DNA of 64,000 bases from Nostoc sp. FACHB-973 (GTDB lineage: Bacteria > Cyanobacteriota > Cyanobacteriia > Cyanobacteriales > Nostocaceae): NCBI RefSeq assembly GCF_014698115.1, contig NZ_JACJSJ010000037.1:1-64000 (forward strand). The letters run 5' to 3'. The notes beneath the pieces were generated by a model. The model made no database searches. It worked only from the letters and a program-made list of their open reading frames with translations, and had not been told where the DNA came from. This document shows positions 44,767-58,100 of the stretch, piece after piece. Positions within the stretch are counted from its first letter, which is position 1, and each line of letters begins with the position of its first letter. A program made the position numbers and the translations under genes.

Positions 44767-47409
44767 TTATGAGGCTGCTGTAGCTAAAACTTCTGAGATT
44801 GCTTGAAATAATCTCTCTGTTTCTACAGGCTTAACTAAGTGTATTTGAAATCCGGCAGCTAATGCTTGTTTTTGGTTAATTTCTCCAGCATAAGCTGTGA
44901 GTGCGATCGCTGGGATTTTCCCTCCTTTTTCTAACGGCATAGCTCGAATTAATCGCATCAACATATAACCATCTATTCCTGGCATACCAATATCACTCAA
45001 TAGTAAATCTACTTGAGTTTTGGCTAAGATTTCTAAAGCTTCACCTGCTGATGCAACTGCTGTCACTTTTGCTCCTGATTGTGCCAATATGTAGGTGAGA
45101 AATTCACCTGTATCTACATCATCATCTACCACTAATATATGCAACCCTGGCAAACTTAAAGCATTATTGGATTGTCGGATTTTTGGTGTTATTTGACCCC
45201 TATCAGGCATGAATGGTAATCTGACTGTAAATGTTGCCCCCATGCCTTCTCCTGCACTCTCTACTTTCACAGTACCACCATGTAATTCTGTCAGATGCTT
45301 AACAATAGCTAGCCCTAAACCTAGCCCTCCAAATTGTCTTGTGGTTGTGCCATCTGCTTGACGGAAATAATCAAATACATAGGGGAGAAATTCTGGGCTA
45401 ATGCCTTTACCATTATCTTGAACTTGAAGTTGGGCATAGCTATTAACTTGTTCTAATATGATTTTTATCTTTCCGGCTGAGGGAGTGAATTTAACGGCAT
45501 TAGAAAGCAGGTTCCAGATAATTTGCTGTAACCGACCTGCATCACCTGCAACCATGCCGATGTTATGGTTTAGTACAGTTTCCAGACTAATGTTTTTAGC
45601 TTCAATTGCTAGTCTTACAGTTTCCTTGGCTTCTTCAATAGTGTTAGCTAAATTCACAGGCTGGATATTTAAAGTCATTTTCCCCTGTTGGATGCGGGAG
45701 ACATCTAATAAGTCCTCAATTAGTTGAATTTGTAATTTAGCATTGCGCTCAATAGTTTCTATCCCCCGTATTTTTGTAGCTTCTTCCAAATTATTCTTTT
45801 TCAGCAGGGTTGCCCAACCCAAAATCGGGTTCAGAGGAGTACGCAATTCATGGGAAAGAACTGCTAAAAATTCATCTTTTAAACGATTGGCTTTTTCTGC
45901 TTCACTTCTAGCAATCTGCTCACGCATGAGCAGATATTCACGTTCTTGTTCTACCTGTTTGCGTTCAGTGATATCTCTAAAAAATATCCCCAGTCCATCT
46001 TCAGCAGGGTAAGCGTGAATTTCCAACCACATATCCCACGGTGCGTATAATGCCTGAAAATGAACCGGGATATTTTCACAGAGCGATCGCTGATATTCTC
46101 GCTCAAACTCTGTACCTCTAGCCCCAGTCCACTGTTCCCAGTAGTTTTTACCAATCAAGTCTGCTGATGCTAAATTATGAATTTTTGCTGCTTGGCGATT
46201 AGCGTAGGTAATCTCCCAATCTCGATTCACGGCAATAAAAGCATCAGTCATGCTTGACAAAATATTACTCAAACTGTTGTGGAGGGCTTGTTCGCGCTTG
46301 AGTAATTCATCTTTTTCTTGGTGGGATTTTTCTAAGGAAGTATTGGTTTGCGCCAGTGATTCATTGAGTTGGATGAGTTGTTCTGATAATTCAGCACGGG
46401 CTTGATATTCCCCCAGTCTGACTCTTTCTACAGCCAACTCTACTTGAATTTTTGACCTTTCTGTAATAGCAATGCCCACTAATAAACTAACAATACACTG
46501 TACCAATAAACTCAACTTGTGAACGTGCAGCACTTGTGCCTCTACGGGAAACGTGGGCAAGGACATAGCGTTGGGGTACGCAACTAGATAAGAGAACAAC
46601 GTCACCAGTACACAAAAACTGGCGGTTAACATCCCACAGGTGACACCAAAGCGAGTAGCAGCCCAAATTACAGGCACAAAACTCAAAAAAGATAATTGCT
46701 GAAATCTAAAGCCATTCTCATGAGTTTCGGCAACAGTGAGGGTTGCTATTGCTACACAGATCAGTATTATAGTGCTGAATTCTAGTATAAAGCGACGGGA
46801 AGGTGGAAAATTAGGCGAAACAAATGAAGAGTTTAATGGTTCAGTACTTAATAACCAGCCCTGAGATTGGAGATAAGGGGTGATAACTAATAAGGCAGTA
46901 GGTGCAATAGCCATGACTCCCATTGCATTGCCTAACCACCAATGGGGAATATTAGTACCTAAGCTGCTAATGGGCATTTTACCTATTGCGGCAAAAGTTA
47001 AGTTACCAATGATCGCCAAAGTAGCACTGGCAATCAGAGGTACACTGACAATAAAAAGGGCAGCATCTTTGAGGGTATTTAGTGTTCGAGAACCTCTCCA
47101 AAAACGACGGTAAAGCAACCAAGCAACTAGAGGTTCTATCATATCCGCCAAAGCACTTAATCGCTCCCAACCATGAAACCCCCAAGCGGGGGACATCAAA
47201 AAAGATGCTAGTCCGGTGAGAATAATGCCAAAAGGGCCAAACCAGAAAGTTAAGGCGATCGCTACCCCTGATGGGGGGAACCACAGCGAGACTCCAGGCT
47301 GAATGCGGTAAATCAATGCCATCCCATGAGCGATGATCAGGGCAAGTAAGCCCAAAAGTGAAATCATCAGCCATCGACGCATCGTGGCAATTTTCCTGGA
47401 GTCTATCAT
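44767..47409 (-). CDS. hybrid sensor histidine kinase (MASE1, PAS, HisKA, HATPase, receiver)
   Basis: An 880-residue membrane sensor. Residues 12-330: MASE1 membrane domain, with about eight to ten hydrophobic segments and the typical VSLWFPPSGVAIALTFWFGP. A coiled coil follows (335-390). PAS domain about 390-500 (ILSSMTDAFIAVNRDWEITY). HisKA with FLAVLSHELRTPLNPILGWA, HATPase with DNGKGISPEF and FGGLGLGLAIVKHL. C-terminal receiver domain with VVDDDVDTGEF and the phosphorylated aspartate in LLLSDIGMPGIDG. Ligand unknown. No response regulator is adjacent, so output goes through a separate protein or phosphotransfer. Confidence 0.92.
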   Translation of the reverse strand: MIDSRKIATMRRWLMISLLGLLALIIAHGMALIYRIQPGVSLWFPPSGVAIALTFWFGPFGIILTGLASFLMSPAWGFHGWERLSALADMIEPLVAWLLYRRFWRGSRTLNTLKDAALFIVSVPLIASATLAIIGNLTFAAIGKMPISSLGTNIPHWWLGNAMGVMAIAPTALLVITPYLQSQGWLLSTEPLNSSFVSPNFPPSRRFILEFSTIILICVAIATLTVAETHENGFRFQQLSFLSFVPVIWAATRFGVTCGMLTASFCVLVTLFSYLVAYPNAMSLPTFPVEAQVLHVHKLSLLVQCIVSLLVGIAITERSKIQVELAVERVRLGEYQARAELSEQLIQLNESLAQTNTSLEKSHQEKDELLKREQALHNSLSNILSSMTDAFIAVNRDWEITYANRQAAKIHNLASADLIGKNYWEQWTGARGTEFEREYQRSLCENIPVHFQALYAPWDMWLEIHAYPAEDGLGIFFRDITERKQVEQEREYLLMREQIARSEAEKANRLKDEFLAVLSHELRTPLNPILGWATLLKKNNLEEATKIRGIETIERNAKLQIQLIEDLLDVSRIQQGKMTLNIQPVNLANTIEEAKETVRLAIEAKNISLETVLNHNIGMVAGDAGRLQQIIWNLLSNAVKFTPSAGKIKIILEQVNSYAQLQVQDNGKGISPEFLPYVFDYFRQADGTTTRQFGGLGLGLAIVKHLTELHGGTVKVESAGEGMGATFTVRLPFMPDRGQITPKIRQSNNALSLPGLHILVVDDDVDTGEFLTYILAQSGAKVTAVASAGEALEILAKTQVDLLLSDIGMPGIDGYMLMRLIRAMPLEKGGKIPAIALTAYAGEINQKQALAAGFQIHLVKPVETERLFQAISEVLATAAS

Positions 47410-49128
47410 GCGTTGCTCCCATCAAGGTGTGCTGTGTGCTTGATCTGACGCAGTTACAAATTTGCCAATGATCTCAATCTGTAATTGGCTGGGAAGTAAT
47501 TTTTCCCTCTTCTAGAGTTGCATATATGCATATATAATTTCTTCGACTATACGCCTTATGTGAGTTAGGGTAGCGAAAAAGAAGGGGAAACCACAAGATA
47601 AAGGTAACAATACCAAAGCTTGAGGTCTCTCAATGAATATGGTAGACGGTTCAACCCTGTTGACAACAATTTTTGTGCTAGTAAGCTGTCGCGCCTACAA
47701 GTTGCATTATCTTTAGGTAAAACCTGCAAACCTCTCCTCTGCTCCTCTGCCCCTCTGCCCCTCTGCTGCCTCAAAGTGCAAATTAAAAGCACAACAGCTT
47801 AGATGACTGGTATCAGGAAAAAGACTATCGTTTTTGCCGCTAAAATTACCAGTCATACTCTGCGTCTTTTTCTGCCTCAGCGTTTTGGTATTGATGTCCT
47901 TACTTTTAAACAGCATCCTGTGGCTTAATTCACATCAGGTGTCTTTATGTATCCTCAACTAATTTTCTCATGATTTGAAGAATACTTCACACAGTCGATT
48001 GCTGTTACTAATTTCAGCCGTCCCTTCTGGGTACACCACTGCTTTGTAGTACAGAAATACTATAAAATAGCGATCGCACTGTGCCAACTGCCTAAGTCCT
48101 GAATCAGTGGCTAAGATGCTTGCTGGGCAAAGCTTTCAGCCTTGCTGTACAATAATTTTCCTGTTTTGGTACGGTGATGCCAAGTCCGCTTAATCAACAG
48201 AATCTCAGATTGGAAATGACACCATTTAAACAGTTTTTTGCAGTTTATTAAATTGCTAATTTTTATCCAAGAGGATTAGCACAATTACATTTCTACCAGG
48301 CCAGTCCTAGTTTTTACAACATAACTGAATTTTTTCGTCTCCTGAAAATAGTTGATTTTTAGTTAAGCGAAGATTAAGTCTATATTAATTTAGGTTACAA
48401 AAAATTCAAAGTTATGATTTGGCAAGGGAAAGATGGTAATTAGATATGGAAATTGCCAGAAAAAGAAAATTTTATAAAATTTTCAATGCTGTAGTTTTTT
48501 AAAATATCTATCTATGGTATGTTGAATTTGAAAAGTAATTACCGCAATTGAGCAGTTATTTCGACAAACTAGCCAATCTTAGCCGATAGTGGGATTTTGA
48601 ACATTATTGGAAGTTAAAGGTGTAGCTAGATTTCCATAGGTAACTGCAACGCAATGATAATTGCTTGATTGTGCATTGGTGAGAATTTTATTGTTACTGA
48701 TGCAATTTTTTAATGAACATAGCTTTTAGTTAAGCGATAATACGGCTGATTTCAGTGTTGATATTCCCTATTACCTATCCTCTCTCTGCCTTTTCCTAAT
48801 TCTGTTTTAACAGAAGAAGGAAGTGGCAAAATTATTCTGTGCAAAAGTTTTAAACTTCTCTGGTCTGAAGATCCAAAAATCTAAGCAGAGGGAAATTTTG
48901 ACTGCAATTTTTTCAGCACAGAGGTTTGAAAAACAAAGAGTTTGAGCGTCAGCTTCCAGGACTGAGGCTCTTCAAACTAGTGGTTAGGAGTTACATTCAA
49001 TCACAATTTCCTCTAAGAGCAAGATGTGTCTCAAATTGAAATTAATTTCAATTTGAGCTAATTCCGTGTGACTGATATTCATGATGCTAATGCTGCAATA
49101 TTTTGCACTTTAAATAACTGAAACTAAT
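47410..49128. other. 1.7-kb region without genes before the giant adhesin
   Basis: I find no convincing coding frame here. It has a pyrimidine-rich repeat (CTCCTCTGCCCCTCTGCCCC, about 47731-47770), two copies of TTTTAGTTAAGCGA (48357-48370 and 48724-48737), and the 28-bp palindrome at 49030-49057. The length suggests a long 5' leader or several regulatory sites for the adhesin gene. Confidence 0.5.
49030..49057. promoter_or_regulatory. perfect 28-bp palindrome upstream of the adhesin gene
   Basis: Arms CTCAAATTGAAATT and AATTTCAATTTGAG without a spacer, ending 71 bp before the ATG at 49129. AT-rich and unlike the GC-rich repeat palindromes of this window, so it is a candidate operator or an mRNA hairpin controlling the adhesin. 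Confidence 0.5.
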
Positions 49129-52100
49129 ATGACTATTCCAGACGAAAGTAACTCCATCCCTTCAGTAAACGGAAATCTAGGAAATCTATCTGATGGTCTG
49201 AATCCTCAGGCTGATTTTCAAGGATTAAACCAAATTGTTGCTCCTATTAATTCTCAAGAACACCAACTTTTACCTTTACTTCCTCCTTTTACAGATATTC
49301 CCATTGTCAAACTAGATCCAGATGCGGGAAAAGGATTATTTCCAGTATCTTTCAGTGATGGAAACTTAGATAAAAACTCAAATATTGAAGTTACAAATAC
49401 AAATATTGATTCACTAACGGGTCAAATTGCTGGTAGTTCGGTAGTTGGAACCAATCTTCAAGAATTAGTTTTTATAGATTCTTCCAGTGTTGAGGATTAT
49501 CAAACTTTAATCGCCGGGGTAGACCCGAATGCAGAAGTTATCTTCCTGGATGGAACACAGGATGGAGTGCATCAAATCAGCGAAGCCTTAGCACAACATC
49601 AAGGAATATCTGCCGTTCATATTGTTTCTCATGGTAGTTCTGGGACTTTACAACTTGGTTCTTCCTTTTTGAGCTTGGACACACTTGATGATTACACAAG
49701 TGATTTAACAGCATGGGCGAATGCGCTGACTCCAGATGCAGACTTGGTTCTCTATGGGTGTGATGTCGCAGCAGGTAATGAAGGCTCGGCTTTTATAGAG
49801 CAATTGAGTAGTTTGACAACAGCTGATGTTGCAGCTTCTACAGACTTAACAGGAAATGCTGCTCTCGGTGGTGACTGGGATTTGGAAGCGACAACTGGGA
49901 ATATTGAAGCCTCAGGAGTCTTTTCAAATCAGGCGATCGCATCTTATAAAACAATCCTAGCGTCGCTCTCAGGCAATATTAGTGGAGTTAACACCTTTTT
50001 TGAAGATGTCACCATCACAGGTAATGTCACCCTGACTAATGATGTAGTGCTAGATCTCGGTTCGGAATTAAATACTAAGCTGACGCTGGATGAGAACTTC
50101 AAGATTTCAGGAGATAGTACGGGTTCCCGCGACAATTTGACTATCACAGCTAATGAAGTCAGTATCAAAGGTTTTATTGGTGGTGGCGGTTTCCAAAATC
50201 TGACGATCAATGCAAGCAAGATCAGTATTTTGGATAACGCCTTTATCACAACACGGGTAATTGCTGACGAGTCCAACCGCAACAATTTTGAAACTGCTGA
50301 ATCAACAGACAATTCCGGTGCGATTACACTGAATGCGCCGGTGATTGAAATTAAGAAAGAATCCACAACACCAGATATTAAACCCAAACTGCTGGCTCAT
50401 GTCTTAGACACTGACACCGAAACAGCCGGTGTTGTCAAACTAAACGCCGAAAACACATCACTGCGATTGACTGTCCTTGCTTGGGGTGGCTCGGATCGAA
50501 AGTCCAGTATTAATGTAGACAATGCTACTCTTAAAGGCTCTGAGGTTTCACTACTAGCAACATCTAAAGACGATAATCCCTTTGCCCAGGCTCCTGCTTG
50601 GGTGCAGAAAGCGATTATTGCACCCTTCGTAGAAGCACCGTTGTATCAGTTGCAAAATTTACTGCTTCCGGTTTCGATCCAGGTGGCAAATTCTACTGCT
50701 GGGGTGACGGTTAATAATAGTGCGATCGCCGGAAGTAGCAAAGTTACCATTGGTTCAACTGCGATCGCAGATGGTAGCGTCCAGGCGATTACCACAATCA
50801 ATACTATCAATCCTCTCAGCCGCATTGCCATTGCTTATGGTCGGGCAGTGGGCGATGCTCAAACTATGATTAAGGGCAACACCACCATTACATCCGGTGG
50901 TGATGTCAGCATTACCTCCAAAGGCCAAACCAATGCTAAAGTTAGCGCCACGGTTTTCGGCAACGTCAATGAGTTCTTTGATACCCCGGCAAATTTAGAA
51001 GAAGGAGGAGGTTCGCTGGCGTTTGCCAATACAGTCACAACCTCAAAAGCAACTTTAGATAGTGGTTCTTCGATTACAGCAGGTGGCAACGTCACTGTTG
51101 ACGCCAATGGCAAAGTTGCTAGTGAAGCCAAGGCCGTTACTGCCATTTTCATTAATGGCACCGCCAGTCTCGGATTTGGTGTCAACTGGGATAATACAAC
51201 TATTGAAAGTACCGTTAATGGTAATATCACCGCTGCTGGTTCCACAGTCGGCAAGACAATCGATCTGTCCCAAGTAGATGCTTCCAAAGACACAATCAAG
51301 AGTACAAAGCATGGATTAACGACTGGCGATCAAATCGTCTACAGCAGCGGTGGTGGCACCAAAATTGCTGGTCTGAATGACGGAGATACCTACACCGTCT
51401 TGGTTGTCGATGAAGATACTTTCAAATTGACCAAAGGGTTAGCTCTTGATATCGACAACACAGGACTGAATAGTGGTGTCTTGCATAGTTTTAGCCCCCA
51501 AGATGGCATAGAATTTGACCCCTCCACAGCCATTAATACCGACAATGAAACCATCACCTTCGCTAACAATCATGGCTTGACTACTGGTCAGCAGGTGACT
51601 TATTTTACCGATGGTGATAGCGATGAAGCTGGTTACTTAACAAACCAAGGTGAGTATTACGCGATCGTTGTTGACGATAAAACCATCAAGCTAGCATCAA
51701 CCCTTGACAGGGCAGCCGAGGGATTAGCAGACATTACATTTGAGCCAGGAGCGCTAGGAACTCAAGCCCGGAAATTTGACCCGGCTGCGGCAATTGATAC
51801 TGGTGCTGACAAGTTCACTCTGAATAATCACGGACTGAGGACGGGTCAAGAGGTTATTTACTTCAAAGATCCCACAGGCACAAAGATTGATTCCCTGACC
51901 GATCGCGGTCGTTATTACGCCATTTATGTAGATGCCAACACCTTCAAGCTAGCTTCTACAGAACAAAAGGCAATTCAAGGCGATGCAGACATTGTTTTTG
52001 AGAGCGGTGCTTTGGGTACGGGTAGCAATCACTCCCTCAACCCAGTTTCCGATGCCGTGAAGTTTAATCCAACTACAGCCATCGACCCTGCTACAGACAA

Positions 52101-55100
52101 GGTTACCGTTGTCAATCACGGCTTTAAGACTGGTCAGGAGATAACCTACACCAGCGACCCCGCAGGAACTGCGATCGCTTCCCTAACCAGCGGTACTAAG
52201 TACTACGTCATTGTGGTAGATAGCAACACATTCCAGTTAGCCACTACTGCCGAGAAAGCAAACCAAAATCAGCCAGACATCGACTTCGTGAGTGGGGCTT
52301 TAGGAACAGGTGCTAATCATCTGTTTACCCCAACCTCAGCACATTTGTTCAACTTCCTGAAGTTAGATCGAGAACAAAAAACCTTTAATGCTTCCGCAAC
52401 AAGCGTTGTCAACCTTGCCAATAGTGAAATTACCATTGCCAACCACGGTTTTGCTACAGGTGAGGTAGTGAATTATCTGGCGGGTTCGGGAGGTACGGCG
52501 ATCGGTGGTCTGACCAGCGGCCGGGGCTACTTTGCAATTGTGTTGGATAACAACAGAATTCAGTTAGCCAATACATTTGGTGATGCTCAGAAGGGCAATA
52601 AGGTGACATTTACTAGTTTAGGAACTGGTACTGCCCACTCCTTTACTTACGCCGAAAGTCCGATTCAATTTGACCCCACAGATAACGCAATTGTTAATAG
52701 CGATAAGAACACCTTTAAGATTGCCAATCACGGTTTCCAAACCGGAGATTCAATCTTCTATCAAGTTGACCCCACATTCTCCACAATAGAAAATCTGCCC
52801 GTTAGCCTATCCTTTGAACCGGGAGCCAACAAGGATGTCGATTTTGCTAACGATACCATTACCGTCGCTAACCACGGTTTGGTCACAGGAGATAAAGTAA
52901 CCTACCAAATTGGCTTTTTGGGCGAGAAAGCGAAAGCCATTAATGGGTTGCAAGTAAATCAAGACTACTGGGTAATCAAAGTTGATGCCAACACAGTTAA
53001 GTTAGCGACATCCCAGGCAAATGCTTTAAGTAATACCGCTATCAACATAGAGACACCCACTCTGCAAACAGGAGAAGAACTAGGCACGATACACAACCTG
53101 GCTGTATTGCGCCCAGTTAAGGCTTATGACACAGCTATTGATGGTTTAGAAGACAGCACTTATTACCATGTGGTTGTCATCGACAAAGATACAATTCAGC
53201 TGACAGAATCCTTACCAGAAGCCATTAATGCCACACCGATTGAGATTGACGCAAGTTCGGCAACAGGTACAGCACATACCTACAAGCGTCCCAATGAAAC
53301 TCAGGGGATCTCGGTAATCGCCAATTTAGAAGAAGCCAGCGACAAAGCCTTTTCTAAAGGAGCGCTTGGTTCCAATCCCAAGATTCGGGATTTCCTGGCA
53401 AATCCAGTGGCATTAGGCTCAATTGCCCCCGAAATCTTTCAGCCAGCTGCAACCAAGGATTTGCTCAAGGGTAAAGATTTTAATGACAAGCAAGGCACGG
53501 AGATTAAAACCCGCTTCCAAGGACTGGGGCCAACGGGAACAAATACTTTATCTGTGGGTGTGGGATTTGGCTTAAATATCTTTAAACATGAAGTCACAGC
53601 CAAGGTGGGTGGCACGGCGGTGCTGAGTTCGGGAACAAATGTGACTGTTGCTGCCTCGGCAAAACAAAAGTTTCAGACCTTTGCTGATTCCTCAACTGGG
53701 AAAGACGAGGCAGGAGTAGGGATCGCAGTTTCCGTGGGACTAGGATTCTATACTAATACTGTCCGGGCGATCGTTGATGATGGAGCGACCATTGATGCTG
53801 CTGGGAAACTGGAAGTGACATCTAAAGTCATTTATCCATTTTTGTTTGACTACCAAAAAGATTTTAATTTCAAAGACGATCCGATAAATGCAACTGGCAA
53901 TTTGGGCGTGCTGCTTGTGGATGTTCTCTTCAGTGGTAACTTAGGCATTCCCAATCGGATGTTCAATACCTTTATAACCACCAAGAACAAAGGTAAGAAA
54001 CTCACCGAAGCAGACAAAATCAAAGATCCCAAAGCTATACCAGGGACAATTCCAGGGGGTGATTTTGGACTTGCCTTCTCTGGTTCATTCTCTCTATACA
54101 ACAACACCTCGGAAGCCATCATTGGCAAGGGTGCGAAGATTAACCAGACTGTTGCAAAACGAACTCAATTCCAGTCTGTGCTTGTGGATGCCAAAACCGA
54201 TATGACGCTGGTAAATGGTGCTGGCATCCTGAATTTAGATTTAGCTGTTGATCCACTTGAAAAGAGTCGGATCTTTTCTAAGAAGAAGGGAGATCCAACA
54301 GAGGCATTTAATATTTTTGGCAACCGCTCTAAAAATGGCGTGGGTGTTTCCTTGCTGGTGGAAATTATGAATAACACCACAACCGCCAGAATTGAAGATG
54401 GGGCATTCATCCACACAGGGGCATTAGGCGATACGGGCATTGTTGAGGACAATAAGAAGAAAGCCCTGTTGGTCAGAGCCAAAGAAGATATTTTCTCCTT
54501 TGACCTAGTTCAATCTGGTGGTGATGCTGAAGGATTTGGGTTTAGTGGTAGTGCTGTGGGATTGGGACAAACCAGTAAGACTATTGCCCAAATTGAAAGC
54601 GGGGCTACCATTACAGGTGGGGCGATTGGGATTAAAGCTGAAAGTAATAATACCCGAGTTAATGTTGTTGGCTCGGTGCAAGCAACCGAAAGTATCGGAG
54701 TCGGTTTAACTGTTGGTGTTAACTCCATTGGTCGCACTACCAAAGCAATTCTCGGCAAAGACCAGGATGATACTACTCAAGTACTAAGCAGTGGATTAAT
54801 TAATGTCACTGGCGACATTGATATCAAAGCCAAGAATACCGGCAATCTCTGGGTATTCTCTTTGGCTGGTTCCAGCAGCGCCGATAATCCTGTAGAAGCC
54901 AATGCTGAAGATTACGGCGTTAATGTTTCTGGAAATGTGGCTGTGAATGTCGTAGATGACACCGCTCAGGCTTACATCAATGACACTGGCACAATCAAAG
55001 CATCAGACAATGTTTCCTTGAGTGCGATAAATGACACTTATATCGGTGCATTCTCTGGTGGCTATGCGATCGGCACTGGCAGCCAAAAGTCACCAAATGT

Positions 55101-58100
55101 CGGTTTGTTTGGCTCTTTCAGCTATAACCAAGTTAAACAAAATACCCTAGCTTTTATTTCCGGTGCAAGCGTAGAAGCAGACGATATCACACTCAAAACC
55201 GATGAAGATTCCCAGATTATCGCTGGTTCAGTCGGTTTAGCTGGTTCCAAAACCACAAACCCAGATGGCAGCCTATCGGTGAATGTTGCAGGTTCCGTGT
55301 CGCTAAACTTCATTGAAAACACCACTGAAGCTTATTTGAAGAATGCCACAGTGAATGCCAGAGGTGACTTGAAACTGATAGCAGATGATACCTCTGAGAT
55401 TTACGCCATTGGTGGAGCTTTTGGGTTTGGTATTGCCACCTTAGGCGGAGGAAACACAACTGCTGTCACATTTGGCTTCTCGGCGGCGAGGAACGACATT
55501 ACAAATACAGTCAGGTCTTACATTGACAATTCAAAAGTTAATCAAAGCGTCTCTGCTTCTGGTGGCGTTGAACTGAGTGCGATCGCCCAATCAAAGATTT
55601 TTGCCCTGACTATTGGCGGTAGCTTAGCTGGTACTGCTGGCGCAACCAGTAGCATCAGTGTGGCAGGAGCCGGAGCCGGTTCGGGGAATACAGTGCTTAA
55701 TACTGTTGCTGCGTTCATCGAAAACGGCAGTGTTGTTGCTAACAAGAACAGTACCAAATCCCTGAAACTGTTTGCTCAAGACAATTCCGAGATTGAAGCC
55801 GATGCAGGTGGTTTTGGATTCGCCTTCGCCTTTGGCGGTCAAACTGGCGGGGCTGGTTCTGTGGGAGTGTCGGCATCCATCAACAAGATTGGCAAGCGCG
55901 ATCGAGCCAATACAGTCAAAGCATACATCGATAACTCTACAGTTTCCTCCTTGAGCGGTGTTGAGTTAACAGCGACATCAACAGCAAATATCAGGGCGCT
56001 ATCAATGGGAGGCTCTGTATCGGGCGCTGGTAGCGCTACAGGTTTAGCGGGTGCCTTTGCAGGTGCGGGTGCTGGCTCTGGGAATACCATTGTCTCCGAA
56101 ATTGAGGCGGCAATCAAAAATGGTGCAACTGTTAATGCCAGTGGAAATGTCAAACTCTCGGCAACTGACAAATCTACAATTAAGGCAGATGCCGGAGGCG
56201 TGGCCATTGGGGTGGCTCTCGGTTCAACCACTGGTGCTGCCCTGACCTTTGGAGCTGCGATCGCCGAAAATGACATCGATAATACAGTCAAGGCGACCAT
56301 TAATCGCTCTAACGTTACAGCTTCGGGTAGTGTAGAAGTCACTGCCAAGTCTACTGCCAAGATTAATGCTTTAACCATCGCAGGCACTATCTCCGGCGCC
56401 AGCGGTCAAACAGCTCTAGCGGCATCCGGGGCTGGGGCTGGCTCAGATAACACCATTAACAACACCATCGAAGCCTCCATCATTAATGATGCCAATGTCA
56501 ACGCCACAGGAGACATTAACGTTACAGCAATTGATAACGCCGCCATCAAGGCAGATGCGGGTGGTGTGGCGATCGCCGCTGCCTTAGGTAAAGATACAAG
56601 TGGTGCTGTATCGGTTGGAGCATCCTTCGCTGCCAATAAAATTGGACAATCCACAGATTACATTACCTTTGACGGTTCCAGTACTGTGGCGGTGGATGTG
56701 ACCAATGACAAGATTAACTTTGCAAATCACAATTTGACTACCGGGCAACGGGTGAAGTACTCCCGTGGCGCTGGGACTGCGATCGGTGGATTGACCGAGG
56801 GGCAGGACTATTATGCGATCGTGGTAGATGATAACAACATCAAGCTAGCGACGAGCGAGGCAAATGCTAACAATGGAGTGGCTATCAACCTGACTGGTGT
56901 GGGGACTGGCAGCAGTCATAGTTTGACCTTTGCGGAAAATCCCCATCGAGTTAGTGCGGTAATTGATGATGCCAAAGCCACCTCCACAAGTGGTGATGTG
57001 AACGTAACAGCGAGATCCTCGGCCGATGAGGCAGTTGATTTTAATGCCTCCAGTGCAGATGTTGTCAATGTTACAAATAACACGATTGCTATACAAGACC
57101 ACGGCTTCACTACAGGGCAAAAAGTCAAATATGCCAATGGTGGCTCTGCAATTGGTGGCTTAACTGGACAACAAGAGTATTACATAATCGTAGTCAACAT
57201 TAATACAATCAAGTTAGCCTCTACAGCAGCCGATGCTCAGAATGGCATCGCCATTGATTTGACTTCCCTTGGTTCGGGTTCATCTCACTCCTTCAGCTTT
57301 ACTCAAAACGCCAGCATTCAAGCCCTGACCATTGGCGGTGCGCTGTCTGCATCCGCTGGTCAGCAAGGGTTAGCCGCCTCTGGGGCTGGAGCTGGTTCAG
57401 ATAACGCTGTGAACAAAACCATTGAAGCAGTGATTCGCAACGGGGCAGATGTCGAAGCCAATGGAGTTGTTAATTTAACCGCCACAGACACCACCAACAT
57501 CACAGCAGATGCGGGTGGTGTAGCCGTAGCCGTGAGTATCGGCAAAGACTTTAGTGGAGCGTTGAGTGTTGGTGCATCCCAGTCTACTAACACGATTTCT
57601 AACACCGTTAAAGCATCCATTGACAATGCCAAAGTAGAGTCCACTGCTGATGCAATTAATCTCACAGCCAACTCCACAGCGAAAATTGATGCCCTGACAA
57701 TTGCTGGGGCAATTTCTGTGGCGGCTGGTCAAACAGCGTTGAGTGGTTCTGGTGCAGGAACTTCCTCAACTAACACTATTGACAACACAATTGAGGCATC
57801 GATTCAGAATAATGCCGATGTGGATGCTAGTGGTGCGGTTTCATTAACAGCCACTGATAATTCCACTATTGTCGCTGATGCTGGTGGGGTGGCAGTGGCT
57901 CTGGCATTCGGCAAGAGTGTTTCTGTGGGAGCCGCCTTGGCAACCAACACCACGAACAACACCACTAAAGCAACTATTGATAGTTCTCCAGTGGTTGCTA
58001 ATAGCGTGGCGTTGAGTGCGAATTCTACAGCAAATATTGACGCCTTTACTCTGGGTGCAGCTTTATCAGTTGCAACTGGAAGTGGCGGTGGAATTACGGG

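Noticed and set aside
47565-47916. Three short frames before the adhesin
   Set aside because: Mostly pyrimidine-rich repeat and AT-rich DNA; no protein features and no ribosome binding sites.
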